This document shows, piece after piece, positions 17,402 to 27,170 of a DNA stretch of 64,000 nucleotides. Positions within the stretch are counted from its first letter, which is position 1. Each line of letters opens with the position of its first letter. The notes under the pieces are model-generated. The model worked only from the letters and a program-made list of their open reading frames with translations, was not told the DNA's origin and made no database searches. The stretch covers positions 2,532,968 through 2,596,967 of the forward strand of contig JBDVPM010000008.1 in the NCBI GenBank assembly GCA_039968605.1, in the 5' to 3' direction. Origin of the DNA: Alteripontixanthobacter sp. GTDB taxonomy: Bacteria > Pseudomonadota > Alphaproteobacteria > Sphingomonadales > Sphingomonadaceae. Made by a program: the position numbers and the translations under genes.

Positions 17402-17491
17402 GCGGTGCCAGCCCTCTCCCCCTCCCAACCACCCGATCATCCTAATGGATACCGTATCGGGCGGTTGGGAGGGGGAGAGGGCTGGCACCGC
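17402..17491. repeat. 36-bp-stem inverted repeat between rpmI and rplT
   Basis: Bases 17402-17437 pair with 17456-17491 with a single mismatch (17431/17462). The 18-base loop (17438-17455) can form a further small ATCC/GGAT hairpin. The arm begins GCGGTGCCAGCCCTCTCCCC. No T-run follows, so it is not a classical terminator. It ends 24 bases before the rplT start codon. It may be a dispersed palindromic element inserted in the operon, or an RNA structure that affects transcript stability or rplT translation. Confidence 0.9.
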
Positions 17492-17515
17492 CTCTAACGA
17501 AAAGGATATATTACG

Positions 17516-17872
17516 ATGCGCATTAAAAGAGGCGTCACCACTCGCACCAAACACAAGCGGCTGCTGGAACAGGCCAAGGGCTATCGCGGCCGCCGCAAGA
17601 ACACCATTCGCGTTGCGCGCCAGGCGGTCGAAAAGGCCGGCCAGTACGCCTATCGCGACCGCAAGGTTAAGAAGCGCAACTTCCGCGCTTTGTGGATCCA
17701 GCGGATCAATGCTGCGGTTCGCGCCGAGGGCATGACCTATTCGCAATTCATGCATGGCGTTAAGCTGGCCGGGATCGAGCTGGACCGCAAGGTCATGGCC
17801 GATCTGGCGATGAACGAAAGCGCTGCCTTTGCGACCATCATCGCGCAGGCGAAGAAGGCTCTGCCCGCTTAA
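17516..17872 (+). CDS. rplT: 50S ribosomal protein L20
   Basis: The protein has 118 residues, the usual L20 length. It starts [25 protein letters not shown] and contains [18 protein letters not shown], both L20 hallmarks. L20 nucleates 50S assembly and in several bacteria represses its own operon by binding leader RNA. Here a very long hairpin ends 24 bases upstream of the ATG and could interfere with such control. AAAGGA precedes the start. A strong terminator follows. Confidence 0.97.
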   Translation: MRIKRGVTTRTKHKRLLEQAKGYRGRRKNTIRVARQAVEKAGQYAYRDRKVKKRNFRALWIQRINAAVRAEGMTYSQFMHGVKLAGIELDRKVMADLAMNESAAFATIIAQAKKALPA

Positions 17873-17908
17873 TAACCCCGATCTTGGGCGCGCATTACGA
17901 GTTGAAGG

Positions 17909-17945
17909 AGCGCCATCCCCGCACAATGCGGGGGTGGCGCTTTTT
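17909..17945 (+). terminator. Rho-independent terminator after rplT
   Basis: A 15-base-pair stem (AGCGCCATCCCCGCA with TGCGGGGGTGGCGCT, one G-U pair) closes on a three-base loop and is followed by TTTTT. It lies 36 bases after the rplT stop and before pheS, separating the ribosomal protein genes from the tRNA-synthetase operon. Confidence 0.88.
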
Positions 17946-17963
17946 CGTGATGCTGACTAACGG

Positions 17964-19112
17964 ATGGCCCCTATGGCGAACGACACCGAACACGATCTCG
18001 AAACGACCCTGACGGCTATCGAAGCCGCCCCTGATGCCGACGCGCTGGAGGCAATCCGCGTGGCCGCTCTGGGCAAGAAGGGTTGGGTCAGCGCGCTGCT
18101 CAAGACCTTGGGAAAGATGAGCCCGGAGGAACGGCAGGAAAAGGGGCCTGCCATCCAGGCTACCCGTGCGCAGATCGCCGATGCCATCGCGGGCAAGAAG
18201 CGCGCCCTCGCCGATGCGGAGCTGGAACGGCGGCTGGCGAGTGAGACGCTCGATTTGACGCTGCCCGCCCCCGAAACGCCGCGCGGCAGTGTCCATCCGG
18301 TCAGCCAGGTCATGGACGAGCTGGCCGAGATTTTCGCCGATCTGGGCTTTGCGGTAAAAACCGGGCCAGAAATCGAGGATGACTGGCACAATTTCACCGC
18401 GCTCAACATGGCGGAAAGCCACCCTGCGCGGGCGATGCACGACACGTTCTATTTCCCGGACCGGGATGCCGAAGAGCAGCCTGCCTCAAGCAGCGAAGCG
18501 GTAGGCAAACAGGAACGTATGTTGCTGCGCACCCACACTTCGCCGGTGCAAATCCGTACGATGAAGGAAGAAGGCGCGCCGTTGCGGATCATCGCGCCGG
18601 GCCGTGTCTATCGGTCCGACAGCGATGCTACGCACACGCCAATGTTCCACCAGGTCGAAGGGCTGGTGATCGACAAGGATATCCATCTGGGGCATCTCAA
18701 ATGGACGCTCGAAACCTTCCTCAAGGCGTTTTTCGAGCGCGAGGATATCGTCCTGCGATTGCGACCGTCCTATTTCCCCTTCACCGAGCCCAGCGTTGAA
18801 GTCGATGTCGGCTTCGCCATCGAAAACACACGCCGCGTGCTCGGCGGCAGCGGGGACGATCCCGGGCATGGCTGGATGGAATTGCTCGGCAGCGGCATGG
18901 TCAACCGCCGGGTCATCGAATTTGCCGGGCTGGATCCGGATGAATGGCAGGGCTTTGCCTTCGGCGTCGGCGTGGACCGGCTTGCCATGCTGAAATACGG
19001 GATGGACGATCTGCGCGCCTTCTTCGATGGCGACTACCGCTGGGCGGCACATTACGGCTTCAGCCCGCTGGCTCAGCCGACGCTTTCGGCCGGCGTGGGA
19101 GAGCGGGCATGA
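17964..19112 (+). CDS. pheS: Phenylalanine-tRNA ligase alpha subunit
   Basis: The protein has 382 residues. An N-terminal coiled-coil region (about residues 10-85) is followed by the class II catalytic core. Motif 2 is in [23 protein letters not shown] (residues near 213-235) and motif 3 is in [17 protein letters not shown] near 340. The partner pheT overlaps its stop by four bases (ATGA). A loop of about 20 residues (around [14 protein letters not shown]) between strands is longer than in the E. coli enzyme. ATG at 17964 is used; an ATG three codons later (17973) is equally possible. Confidence 0.97.
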   Translation: MAPMANDTEHDLETTLTAIEAAPDADALEAIRVAALGKKGWVSALLKTLGKMSPEERQEKGPAIQATRAQIADAIAGKKRALADAELERRLASETLDLTLPAPETPRGSVHPVSQVMDELAEIFADLGFAVKTGPEIEDDWHNFTALNMAESHPARAMHDTFYFPDRDAEEQPASSSEAVGKQERMLLRTHTSPVQIRTMKEEGAPLRIIAPGRVYRSDSDATHTPMFHQVEGLVIDKDIHLGHLKWTLETFLKAFFEREDIVLRLRPSYFPFTEPSVEVDVGFAIENTRRVLGGSGDDPGHGWMELLGSGMVNRRVIEFAGLDPDEWQGFAFGVGVDRLAMLKYGMDDLRAFFDGDYRWAAHYGFSPLAQPTLSAGVGERA

Positions 19113-21502
19113 AATTCTCCCTCACATGGCTGAAAGACCATCTCGAAACCGACGCCAGCGTCGCCGAGATTGCCGAAAAGCTGAATCAGATCGGCCTCGA
19201 AGTCGAAGGCGTGGAAGACCCGGCGGAAAAGCTGGCGGGCTTTACCGTGGCCAAAGTGCTGACTGCCGAAAAGCACCCCGATGCGGACAAGCTCCAAGTT
19301 CTTTCGGTGGACACCGGAGCGGGCGATCCGCTGCAAGTTGTTTGCGGTGCGCCGAATGCGCGCGCCGGGATGAAGGGCGTGCTCGGCCAGCCGGGCGCGG
19401 TGGTTCCGTCCAACGGAATGGAGCTGCGCAAGAGTGCCATTCGCGGGGTCGAGAGCAACGGCATGATGTGCTCCGTGCGCGAGCTGGAGTTGGGCGACGA
19501 GCATGATGGCATCATAGAATTGCCCGCGGATGCGACGGTTGGTCACAGCTTCGCCGATTACCAAGGCTCGTCCCCGGTATTCGATGTGGCGATTACACCC
19601 AACCGCCCCGATTGCATGGGCGTGTACGGTATTGCGCGTGATCTGGCGGCAGCTGGCCTCGGTACGCTGAAGCCGATCGCGATGCCTGAATTCGAGGCGA
19701 GCGGCGTTTGCGCGACTGAAATCCGCACGGATGATCCGGACGGCTGTCCGGCATTCTATGGTCGCACGATCAAGGGCGTGACCAACGGCGCATCGCCCGA
19801 CTGGCTGGTCCAGCGTCTGACCTCGGCTGGACAGAAGCCGATCTCGCTGTTGGTCGATCTGACCAACTATTTGATGCTGGCCTATGGCCGTCCGGCTCAC
19901 GCCTACGATCTCGCCAAGTTGAACGGCGCAGTTGTCGCAAGGCGAGCGAAGAATGGCGAGCAGGTCGTTGCGCTGAACGACAAGACCTACACGCTGGATG
20001 ACAGCATGACGGTGATCGCGGATGATAGCGGCGTGCACGACATAGCCGGCATCATGGGCGGCATCGACAGTGGCTGCAGCGAGAGCACCACCGATGTGCT
20101 GCTGGAGATCGCCTATTTCGATCCTGAGCGGATTGGCATGACCGGGCGCAAACTTGGTCTGGCCACCGATGCGCGCACGCGGTTCGAGCGCGGTGTCGAT
20201 CCGGCGTTTCTGGATGACGGGCTGGACCTGCTGACCGGCATGATCGTGGAACTGGCCGGCGGAGCTGCGTCCGAAAAGGTGCGCGCTGGATCTCCGCCGA
20301 GCGAGCCGCAAATGGTGCAGTTCGACCCCTCGCTGACGCAGCGGCTGGGCGGTGTATCGGTCTCCAAAGACGAACAGCGCCGGATCCTCCAATCGCTCGA
20401 TTTCGAAGTCGGCGATGATTGGCGGGTAACCGTTCCCTTGCGCCGCCACGATGTGGAAGGCCCCGCCGATCTGGTCGAGGAAGTGGTGCGTATCCATGGT
20501 ATCGACAATGTCGCCAGCGTGGCCCTGCCACGCGCGGATGGAGTGGCTCGGCCCACCGCCAGCCGCGAGCAGCAAATGGATCGCCGCATTCGCCGGGCCG
20601 CAGCCGCGCGCGGGCTGAACGAAGCGATTACCTGGTCGTTCCTGCCGGTTCCCGATGCCGAGCATTTCGCAGCGGACGGGGAGGCTTTGTGGGTGCTCGA
20701 CAATCCGATCAGTGAGGATATGAAGGCCATGCGGCCCTCAATGATTCCCGGCCTTTTAGCAGCGGCCAAGCGCAATATGGATCGCGGCGCCGCATCGCTG
20801 CGACTGTTCGAAGTGGGTCGGCGCTATTTCCGCAAGGGCGATGGTTCCAGCGACGAGAAACCGACGGTGGGCGCGGTGCTGGCGGGCGAAAAGACGCCCC
20901 GCGGCTGGTCGACCGGCAAGGCGCGCGGCTTCGATGCGTTCGATGGCAAGGCGGAAGCACTTGCCTTGCTGGCAGAGGCGGGCGCGCCGACGGGCAATCT
21001 GATGGTGATGGGCGAGGCGGGGCCGCAGTTCCATCCCGGTCAATCGGCCACCCTGCGCCTCGGCCCGAAGAAAATCCTTGCCCGCTTCGGCGCGCTCCAT
21101 CCGCGCATACTGGAAGCATTCGATGTTGACGGGCCGGTTGTCGCGGTGGAGATTTTCCTCGATGCGATCCCGGTGCCCAAGGGCAAGCGGGACTTCGCGC
21201 GGCCTGCCTATACGCCGCCTGCGCTGCAATCGGTCACGCGCGATTTCGCGTTCCTCGTCGATGCCGATTTGCCAGCGGCCGACCTGCTGCGCGCGGTAAA
21301 AGGCGCGGATAAGAAGGCGATCGTCGATGCGCAGATTTTCGACCGGTTTGCCGGACAGGGCGTACCCGAAGGCAAGAAGTCGCTCGCGCTGGAAGTGACG
21401 CTGCAACCGGGTGAGAAAAGCTTCACCGATGACGAGTTGAAGGCAATCTCGGACAAGGTGGTGGCCGCTGCGGCAAAGCTGGGCGGCGAATTGCGTGGCT
21501 GA
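19109..21502 (+). CDS. pheT: Phenylalanine-tRNA ligase beta subunit
   Basis: The protein has 797 residues and starts [15 protein letters not shown], as in most PheT. It contains a tRNA-binding (EMAP-like) domain at about 40-150 ([18 protein letters not shown]), the B3/B4 editing domain, B5, the catalytic-like core and a C-terminal anticodon-binding FDX-ACB domain ([17 protein letters not shown] onward). Longer upstream starts fall inside pheS and are rejected. It forms the alpha2-beta2 enzyme with PheS. prfC begins eight bases before its stop, so the three genes are probably translated from one mRNA. Confidence 0.97.
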   Translation: MKFSLTWLKDHLETDASVAEIAEKLNQIGLEVEGVEDPAEKLAGFTVAKVLTAEKHPDADKLQVLSVDTGAGDPLQVVCGAPNARAGMKGVLGQPGAVVPSNGMELRKSAIRGVESNGMMCSVRELELGDEHDGIIELPADATVGHSFADYQGSSPVFDVAITPNRPDCMGVYGIARDLAAAGLGTLKPIAMPEFEASGVCATEIRTDDPDGCPAFYGRTIKGVTNGASPDWLVQRLTSAGQKPISLLVDLTNYLMLAYGRPAHAYDLAKLNGAVVARRAKNGEQVVALNDKTYTLDDSMTVIADDSGVHDIAGIMGGIDSGCSESTTDVLLEIAYFDPERIGMTGRKLGLATDARTRFERGVDPAFLDDGLDLLTGMIVELAGGAASEKVRAGSPPSEPQMVQFDPSLTQRLGGVSVSKDEQRRILQSLDFEVGDDWRVTVPLRRHDVEGPADLVEEVVRIHGIDNVASVALPRADGVARPTASREQQMDRRIRRAAAARGLNEAITWSFLPVPDAEHFAADGEALWVLDNPISEDMKAMRPSMIPGLLAAAKRNMDRGAASLRLFEVGRRYFRKGDGSSDEKPTVGAVLAGEKTPRGWSTGKARGFDAFDGKAEALALLAEAGAPTGNLMVMGEAGPQFHPGQSATLRLGPKKILARFGALHPRILEAFDVDGPVVAVEIFLDAIPVPKGKRDFARPAYTPPALQSVTRDFAFLVDADLPAADLLRAVKGADKKAIVDAQIFDRFAGQGVPEGKKSLALEVTLQPGEKSFTDDELKAISDKVVAAAAKLGGELRG

Positions 21503-23033
21503 ATCCAACCCTGCCAATTCGCGCCGCACCTTCGCGATCATCTCGCATCCCGATGCCGGTAAAACGACGCTGACCGAGAAGCTGCTGCTTCAAGGCGGCG
21601 CAATTCATTTGGCTGGCGAGGTGAAGGCGCGCGGGCAGGCGCGGCGAGCGCGGTCGGACTGGATGAAGATCGAGCAGCAGCGCGGCATCTCGGTCACTTC
21701 CAGCGTGATGACGTTCGAGCGCGACGGGGTGACCTTCAATTTGCTCGATACGCCGGGGCACGAGGATTTTTCCGAAGACACCTACCGCACGCTGACCGCG
21801 GTCGATTCAGCGATTATGGTGATCGACGCCGCCAAGGGGATCGAGCCGCAGACGCGCAAGCTGTTCGAGGTCTGCCGCCTGCGCTCGGTCCCGATCATCA
21901 CCTTCGTCAACAAGGTGGACCGCGAGGGGCGGCCCGTTTTCGAGTTGCTCGACGAAATCGCCGACATGCTGGCGCTGGATGTCAGCCCTCAAATGTTCCC
22001 GGTGGGCATGGGCGGCGAGTTCGAGGGGCTGCTCCATTTCGAATCGGGCACGATCGCCCGGCCGGAAGGGCCGTCGAAGGAATTTCTCGGCCAACGCGAT
22101 ACCGAGTTCGAGATCCCGGAGCGGTTTGCAGAAAATGCTGAGCTGGCGCAGATCGGCTATCCCGAATTCGACCTCGACGCCTATCGAGCGGGTGACCTCA
22201 CCCCTGTTTACTTCGGATCGGCTTTGAAGAATTTCGGTGTGACCGAGCTGATCGAGGCGATCGCCAAATATGCCCCGCCCCCGCGCCCGCAGCCTGCCGG
22301 TGAAGAGCAAATTGCGCCCACCCGCGACGAGGTCACTGGCTTCATCTTCAAGGTGCAAGCCAATATGGATCCCAATCACCGTGACCGGATCGCGTTCATG
22401 CGGCAGGTCAGCGGCACCTTCAAACGCGGCATGAAGCTGACGCCATCCGGCCTCGGCAAGCCCATCGCGGTGCATTCGCCGATCCTGTTCTTCGCGCAGG
22501 ACCGTGAGATTGCCGATACCGCGCTGCCGGGCGATATCATCGGGATCCCCAACCACGGCACGCTGCGGGTGGGCGATACGCTGAGCGAAACCAACGACAT
22601 CCGCTTCACCGGCCTGCCCAATTTCGCGCCCGAAATCCTGCGCCGTGTGGTGCTTAAGGATCCGACCAAGACCAAGCAACTGCGCAAGGCGCTGGACGAT
22701 CTTTCCGAAGAGGGCGTGATCCAGGTGTTCCACCCCGAACTGGGCGCGCAGGCGATCATCGGGGTGGTCGGCCAGTTGCAGCTCGATGTGTTCGTTTCCC
22801 GGCTGGCGGCGGAATACAAGGTAGAGGCTGCGCTGGAGCCCTCGCCATTTGCAACGGCACGCTGGGTCAAAGGCCCGGAAGCGGCATCCAGCCAGTTCGA
22901 GGATTTCAACCGGGCCAACTTGGCGCGGGACCGCGATGGCGACCTTGTATTCATGGCGAAGAGTCCGTGGGATGTCGGCTATCAGGAAGAAAAGCATCCG
23001 GAGCTGGCGTTCTCGGCGACCAAGGAGCGGTGA
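21495..23033 (+). CDS. prfC: Peptide chain release factor 3
   Basis: The protein has 512 residues, starts at GTG (21495) and is in an eight-base overlap with pheT. The GTPase motifs are clear: G1 in SHPDAGKTTLTEKLL, the switch II DTPGHEDFSED, and G4 in NKVDREGR. Length and the tail (WVKGPEAASSQFEDFNRANLARD) match RF3 rather than EF-G or LepA. RF3 recycles RF1/RF2 from post-termination ribosomes. It is not universal among bacteria, so its coupling to pheST is of some interest. Confidence 0.96.
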   Translation: MAESNPANSRRTFAIISHPDAGKTTLTEKLLLQGGAIHLAGEVKARGQARRARSDWMKIEQQRGISVTSSVMTFERDGVTFNLLDTPGHEDFSEDTYRTLTAVDSAIMVIDAAKGIEPQTRKLFEVCRLRSVPIITFVNKVDREGRPVFELLDEIADMLALDVSPQMFPVGMGGEFEGLLHFESGTIARPEGPSKEFLGQRDTEFEIPERFAENAELAQIGYPEFDLDAYRAGDLTPVYFGSALKNFGVTELIEAIAKYAPPPRPQPAGEEQIAPTRDEVTGFIFKVQANMDPNHRDRIAFMRQVSGTFKRGMKLTPSGLGKPIAVHSPILFFAQDREIADTALPGDIIGIPNHGTLRVGDTLSETNDIRFTGLPNFAPEILRRVVLKDPTKTKQLRKALDDLSEEGVIQVFHPELGAQAIIGVVGQLQLDVFVSRLAAEYKVEAALEPSPFATARWVKGPEAASSQFEDFNRANLARDRDGDLVFMAKSPWDVGYQEEKHPELAFSATKER

Positions 23034-23109
23034 TCGCGGGGGGCTACCCTGCCAGGCAACCTAAGCACCAACGCTTGAAGCAATTGCCGCATTGCACCAT
23101 GAAGCGCGC

Positions 23110-23979
23110 ATGAGTTTCATCGGCCCCATATCGCAAAGCTTCTTTTCCCAGCGCCTCCGGCTGCATTATGTCGATTGGGGCAATGCCGACAAACCGCCAT
23201 TGCTGCTGATCCACGGCGGCAAGGACCATTGCCGCAGCTGGGACTGGACGGCGGAAAAGCTGCGCGAGGACTGGCACGTTATCGCGCTCGATCACCGCGG
23301 CCATGGCGATAGCGAGTGGGTCAGCGACGGACATTACGATGCGCAGGACATGGTCTATGATGTCGCGCAACTGGTGCATCAGTTGGAATTGTCCCCGGTC
23401 ACCATCGTCAGCCATTCGTTGGGCGGAAATGTCTCGCTGCGTTTTGCGGGCATGTTCCCCGAGCAAGTCCGCAAGATCGTCGCGATAGAGGGGCTGGGGC
23501 CGTCGCCCGAAACCTATGCCGAGCGGATGGAAACACCCTATCCCCAGCGCGCGCGCGAGTGGATGGAGAAGAAGCGCAAGGCCGCCGGGCGCCAGCTGAA
23601 ACGGTACGATACGCTTCAGGAAGCGCAGGACCGGATGCAGGAAGCCAACAGCTACCTCACCGACGATCAGGCGCAGCACCTGACCATCCACGGCATCAAC
23701 CGGAACGAGGATGGCACCTTCAGTTGGAAGTTCGACCCGCATCTTAATGTCTGGCCGTTCGAGGACACGCCGCGCGAGCATATGGCGCAAGTGTGGAATG
23801 CGATCACCGCGCCAACGCTGTTGCTCTATGGTGCGGATAGCTGGGCCTCCAATCCCGAGAAGGATGGCCGGATCGAGCATTTCGATAATGCCGAAGTTAT
23901 CGAGTTCGAACAGGCTGGCCATTGGTTGCATCACGATCAGTTCGACCGGTTCATGGCGACCTTGCAGGAGTTTCTCTGA
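23110..23979 (+). CDS. Alpha/beta-hydrolase fold protein
   Basis: The protein has 289 residues from the ATG at 23110; a TTG 18 bases upstream is less likely. The oxyanion region LLIHGGKDHCRSWD, nucleophile elbow VSHSLGGNVSL (Ser about 110) and late catalytic His in FEQAGHWLHHDQ are all present, with an acid residue plausible in LLYGADSWASNP. It is a soluble serine hydrolase. The substrate cannot be told; epoxide hydrolase-like and esterase-like members share this layout. Its stop overlaps the start of the next gene (TGATG), so they form a two-gene unit. Confidence 0.88.
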   Translation: MSFIGPISQSFFSQRLRLHYVDWGNADKPPLLLIHGGKDHCRSWDWTAEKLREDWHVIALDHRGHGDSEWVSDGHYDAQDMVYDVAQLVHQLELSPVTIVSHSLGGNVSLRFAGMFPEQVRKIVAIEGLGPSPETYAERMETPYPQRAREWMEKKRKAAGRQLKRYDTLQEAQDRMQEANSYLTDDQAQHLTIHGINRNEDGTFSWKFDPHLNVWPFEDTPREHMAQVWNAITAPTLLLYGADSWASNPEKDGRIEHFDNAEVIEFEQAGHWLHHDQFDRFMATLQEFL

Positions 23980-24542
23980 TGGCCGAGTTTTTCGATGCAC
24001 TGGATGAAAAGCATATCGCCATGCTGGCGGCGCAGCCGGTGTTTTTCGTCGCCACGGCGGCAGCGGATGGCCGGATCAACCTCAGCCCCAAGGGCTATGA
24101 CGCGTTCCGCATCCTGTCGCCCACGCGGGTGGCCTATCTCGACCTGGCCGGATCGGGCAACGAGACCCACGCGCATCTCGCCGCCGATGGACGGATCACG
24201 ATCATGGTGTGCAATTTCCAGCAGCCGGCACTGATCCTGCGCATCTATGGCACCGGCCGGGCCGTGTTGCCGCAGGACGCGGACTGGGCCGGGCTGGCGG
24301 AGCACTGCACCATGCTTCCGGGCACGCGGCAGATCTTCGATATCGCGGTGGAAAGCGTGCAGACCAGCTGCGGCTGGGGCGTGCCGTTCATGGAGCTGCA
24401 GGGCGAACGTGCCACGCTGAAAAAGGCCCATAGCAATGCCGATCCGCGCCAATGGGAAGCGCGCATTGGCACGCAGACCGCCAGTATCGACGGCCTGCCG
24501 ACGCGCCCCACCGACCGCTATATTGCAGGCAAAACCGATTGA
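23979..24542 (+). CDS. Pyridoxamine-5'-phosphate-oxidase-like FMN-binding protein
   Basis: The protein has 187 residues and a split-barrel fold of the PNPOx-like superfamily: FVATAAADGRINLSPKGYDAFRIL at about 22-45 and DGRITIMVCNFQQPALILRIYGTGRAV at about 70-96 are typical strand/FMN-contact regions. CAGGAG lies eight bases before the ATG, which overlaps the hydrolase stop. Related proteins are flavin or F420/heme-binding oxidoreductases of unknown substrate. A true PdxH role is unlikely because the PdxH C-terminal signature is missing. Confidence 0.82.
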   Translation: MAEFFDALDEKHIAMLAAQPVFFVATAAADGRINLSPKGYDAFRILSPTRVAYLDLAGSGNETHAHLAADGRITIMVCNFQQPALILRIYGTGRAVLPQDADWAGLAEHCTMLPGTRQIFDIAVESVQTSCGWGVPFMELQGERATLKKAHSNADPRQWEARIGTQTASIDGLPTRPTDRYIAGKTD

Positions 24543-24569
24543 GCAAGCCGGGGCACAATTCGCGCCCGG

Positions 24570-25298
24570 ATGCGTAAGTCTGGCAGGATGCGTCTGAAAT
24601 TCGCCAGCTATAATATTCACAAGGGTATCGGACTCGATCGGCGCCGCGATCCGGCGCGGATCATCGCAGTGCTGCGCGAAATAGATGCCGATGTGATCGC
24701 CTTGCAGGAGGCCGACCGGCGGATCGGCGAGCGTGCCAGCGTCCTCAAACAGGTCGCGCTGGACGATACCAAATGGCGGCCTGCCGATGTTGCCAAGCGG
24801 CCGCGTTCGATGGGCTGGCACGGGAATGTCCTGCTGGTCAGGCGCGATATCGACATTGTGACTGCCGAACCGATCGATCTGCCTATGCTGGAGCCGCGCG
24901 GGGCGGCCCATGCGGCGCTATGTTGCGAGGGCCGGACTTTCCGAGTGATCGGCACGCATCTGGACCTGTCGGGCCTCCGGCGCAGGGACCAGATCAAGGC
25001 CATCGTCGATCACGTGGACCGGGCGGAGGGACATTATCCCACCGTGTTGATGGGCGATTTCAACCAGTGGCGATCGACGATGGGCGCAATGGACGAATTT
25101 GCGCCGCACGATCCCGATGGCTGGCAAATCCTCGATCCCGGACGCAGCTTTCCCAGCAGGCAGCCGGTCGCCCGGCTCGACCGCATCGTGGTAACCGAAG
25201 AATGGCGCAATCACGCGGCGGGCGTGCATCACAGCAATCTATCGGCGCAGGCATCGGATCATCTGCCCGTCTGGGCCGATCTCGAACTGCCTAAATAA
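24570..25298 (+). CDS. Endonuclease/exonuclease/phosphatase-family protein
   Basis: The protein has up to 242 residues; an ATG at 24588 would remove six and gives the more typical N terminus MRLKFASYNIHKG. EEP-fold motifs are visible: ASYNIHKGIG, the metal-binding Glu in ALQEADRRIG, GTHLDLSG, LMGDFNQW and the final ASDHLPVWADL with the catalytic Asp-His pair. Members include phosphodiesterases, nucleases and lipid phosphatases. No signal peptide is seen, so it is probably cytoplasmic. It ends about 90 bases before the sigma-54 promoter of glnK. Confidence 0.88.
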   Translation: MRKSGRMRLKFASYNIHKGIGLDRRRDPARIIAVLREIDADVIALQEADRRIGERASVLKQVALDDTKWRPADVAKRPRSMGWHGNVLLVRRDIDIVTAEPIDLPMLEPRGAAHAALCCEGRTFRVIGTHLDLSGLRRRDQIKAIVDHVDRAEGHYPTVLMGDFNQWRSTMGAMDEFAPHDPDGWQILDPGRSFPSRQPVARLDRIVVTEEWRNHAAGVHHSNLSAQASDHLPVWADLELPK

Positions 25299-25387
25299 CA
25301 GACAGCTGCCTATACTCTAGGCAGCGCGTGCGCCTGCAAATATTGCTGCATCTGCGAAATCGGCAGAAACCTGCGGGCCGCGCGAAT

Positions 25388-25403
25388 TGGCACGGCGATT
25401 GCA
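25388..25403 (+). promoter_or_regulatory. Sigma-54 (RpoN) promoter of glnK-amtB
   Basis: TGGCACGGCGATTGCA matches the RpoN consensus TGGCACG-N4-TTGCA at every position, with the -24 GG and -12 GC correctly spaced. It lies 50 bases before the glnK GTG start, so transcription should begin near 25413. NtrC-activated sigma-54 promoters are the usual control of glnK-amtB under nitrogen limitation. An upstream TGCA-rich partial palindrome (near 25337-25352) might be an activator site, but it does not match the NtrC spacing. Confidence 0.88.
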
Positions 25404-25452
25404 AAACCCCCTCCAGCCGGATGGTCCGGTGCCAACCGAGGGGACTGGCGCA

Positions 25453-25791
25453 GTGAAATATATCGTCGCAGTCATCAAGCCGTTCAAGCTGGACGAGGTG
25501 CGTGAAGCTCTCGCCGCGATGGGCGTTGCCGGGATGACCATTACCGAAGTGAAAGGCCATGGCCGACAAAAAGGCCAGACCGAGATTTATCGCGGGGCCG
25601 AATACACCACCAACATGCTTCCCAAGGTGAAGCTGGAAATAGCCTGCGACAATTCCATCGCCGACCAGGTGGTGGAAACGATCGTCTCCGCCGCCGGGAC
25701 CGATTCCATTGGCGACGGCAAGATTTTCGCCTTCGATCTGGCCGGTGCCACGCGCATCCGCACCGGCGAAACCGGGGAGACGGCGCTGTGA
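25453..25791 (+). CDS. glnK: Nitrogen regulatory protein P-II
   Basis: The protein has 112 residues from the GTG at 25453 (MKYIVAVIKPFKLDEVREAL), the canonical P-II length; longer upstream frames would start before the promoter's expected transcript start. The T-loop GRQKGQTEIYRGAEYT with the uridylylated Tyr and the C-terminal signature GDGKIFAFDLAGATRIRTGE are intact. The trimeric protein senses 2-oxoglutarate and ATP/ADP and blocks AmtB when nitrogen is plentiful. Its stop overlaps the frame upstream of amtB, and the RpoN promoter makes it the GlnK rather than the GlnB paralogue. Confidence 0.96.
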   Translation: MKYIVAVIKPFKLDEVREALAAMGVAGMTITEVKGHGRQKGQTEIYRGAEYTTNMLPKVKLEIACDNSIADQVVETIVSAAGTDSIGDGKIFAFDLAGATRIRTGETGETAL

Positions 25792-25832
25792 TCCGCTCCA
25801 TTACCAAACCAATGCAAACAGGGAATTTTTCC

Positions 25833-27170
25833 ATGAAACGGACCGTTTCGTATTGCGTCGCGGGGGCGGCGGGCTTGCTTGCCGCTGCACCGGCGCTCGC
25901 CGCACCGGTTGCCCCCGATGCCGCTGCAGAGGCGGCCGCAGCCGTGGGTGGCGGCACGGCCTATATTCTGAACACACTGCTGTTTTTGCTCGGCGGTTTC
26001 CTCGTCATGTGGATGGCAGCAGGATTTGCCATGCTGGAGGCCGGCCTGGTCCGGTCCAAGAATGTGAGCGTCCAGTGTCTCAAGAATATCGGCCTCTACT
26101 CGATTGCAGGCCTGATGTTCTGGGTTATCGGCTATTCCATCGCCTATCCCGGTTTCGAAGGTGGGTTCATCGGTATCGCCGATTTCCCGTATAGCATGCA
26201 GGGCGTTGGCGAAGCGGATACGGGCACCGGATATTCGATCGCATCCGACTGGTTCTTCCAGATGGTGTTCTGCGCCACGACCGCATCGATCGTGTCCGGC
26301 ACCATTGCCGAGCGTGTGAAGATCGTTCCGTTCTTCATTTTCGTGACGATCCTGACCGGCTTCATCTATCCCGTGATTGTTTCGTGGGAATGGGGCGCCG
26401 GGTGGCTCGACGCCATGGGCTTCTCCGATTTCGCCGGGTCCACGCTGGTCCACTCGACAGGTGGCTGGGCCGCGCTGACAGGCGCGCTGATCCTGGGGCC
26501 GCGTCTTGGCCGATATGGCAAGGACGGCAAGATGACCGTGTTCCCGGGGTCGAGCATTCCGCTCGCGACGCTGGGTACCTTCATCCTGTGGCTCGGCTGG
26601 TTCGGCTTCAACGGCGCATCGCAGCTGGCAATGGGGACGATCGGTGATGTTTCCGACGTATCGAAGATTTTCGTGAACACCAATATGGCGGCAGCTGCCG
26701 GCGTGGTCGTGGCGATCATCTTTACCCAGCTTCGCTACGGTAAGGCGGACACGACCATGGCGCTGAACGGCGCGCTGGCCGGCCTGGTTGCCATCACTGC
26801 GGAACCTTTGACGCCAAGTGTCGGCATGGCAATCGTGATCGGCGGGATCGGTGGCGCGCTGCCGGTTATTTTCGTCCCGATCCTCGACAAGCTGAAGATC
26901 GATGACGTCGTCGGCGCGATCCCGGTTCACCTCGTGGCCGGTATCTGGGGCACATTGGCCGTGCCGCTCACCAACTCCGATGTGCCGTTCGTGGCGCAGA
27001 TCACCGGCGTAATCGCCACAGGCATCTTCGTCGGCATTGCCTCTTCCATCGTCTGGTTCGCCCTGAAGGCAACCATCGGCGTGCGGCCTACCGAAGAGGA
27101 AGAGATGGCGGGCCTCGATATCAGCGAGACCGGCATCGAAGCCTATCCCGAATTTGCTCAGGGCAACTGA
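25833..27170 (+). CDS. amtB: Ammonium transporter
   Basis: The protein has 445 residues from the ATG at 25833, preceded by AGGGAA and giving a signal peptide (MKRTVSYCVAGAAGLLAAAP). About 11 TM helices follow. The pore twin histidines are in STLVHSTGGWAAL (about residue 205) and AIPVHLVAGIWG (about 365), and the N-terminal Amt pattern GFAMLEAGLVRSKN is present. It conducts ammonium/ammonia and is blocked by GlnK encoded just upstream. It is the second gene of a sigma-54-controlled operon and is followed by a strong terminator. Confidence 0.97.
   Translation: MKRTVSYCVAGAAGLLAAAPALAAPVAPDAAAEAAAAVGGGTAYILNTLLFLLGGFLVMWMAAGFAMLEAGLVRSKNVSVQCLKNIGLYSIAGLMFWVIGYSIAYPGFEGGFIGIADFPYSMQGVGEADTGTGYSIASDWFFQMVFCATTASIVSGTIAERVKIVPFFIFVTILTGFIYPVIVSWEWGAGWLDAMGFSDFAGSTLVHSTGGWAALTGALILGPRLGRYGKDGKMTVFPGSSIPLATLGTFILWLGWFGFNGASQLAMGTIGDVSDVSKIFVNTNMAAAAGVVVAIIFTQLRYGKADTTMALNGALAGLVAITAEPLTPSVGMAIVIGGIGGALPVIFVPILDKLKIDDVVGAIPVHLVAGIWGTLAVPLTNSDVPFVAQITGVIATGIFVGIASSIVWFALKATIGVRPTEEEEMAGLDISETGIEAYPEFAQGN

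Noticed and set aside
19073-20665. 530-codon minus-strand frame opposite pheT
   Set aside because: Antisense shadow of a well-supported gene with unnatural His/Arg/Gln-rich composition.
21807-22997. 396-codon minus-strand frame opposite prfC
   Set aside because: Antisense shadow. No domain, no ribosome-binding site.
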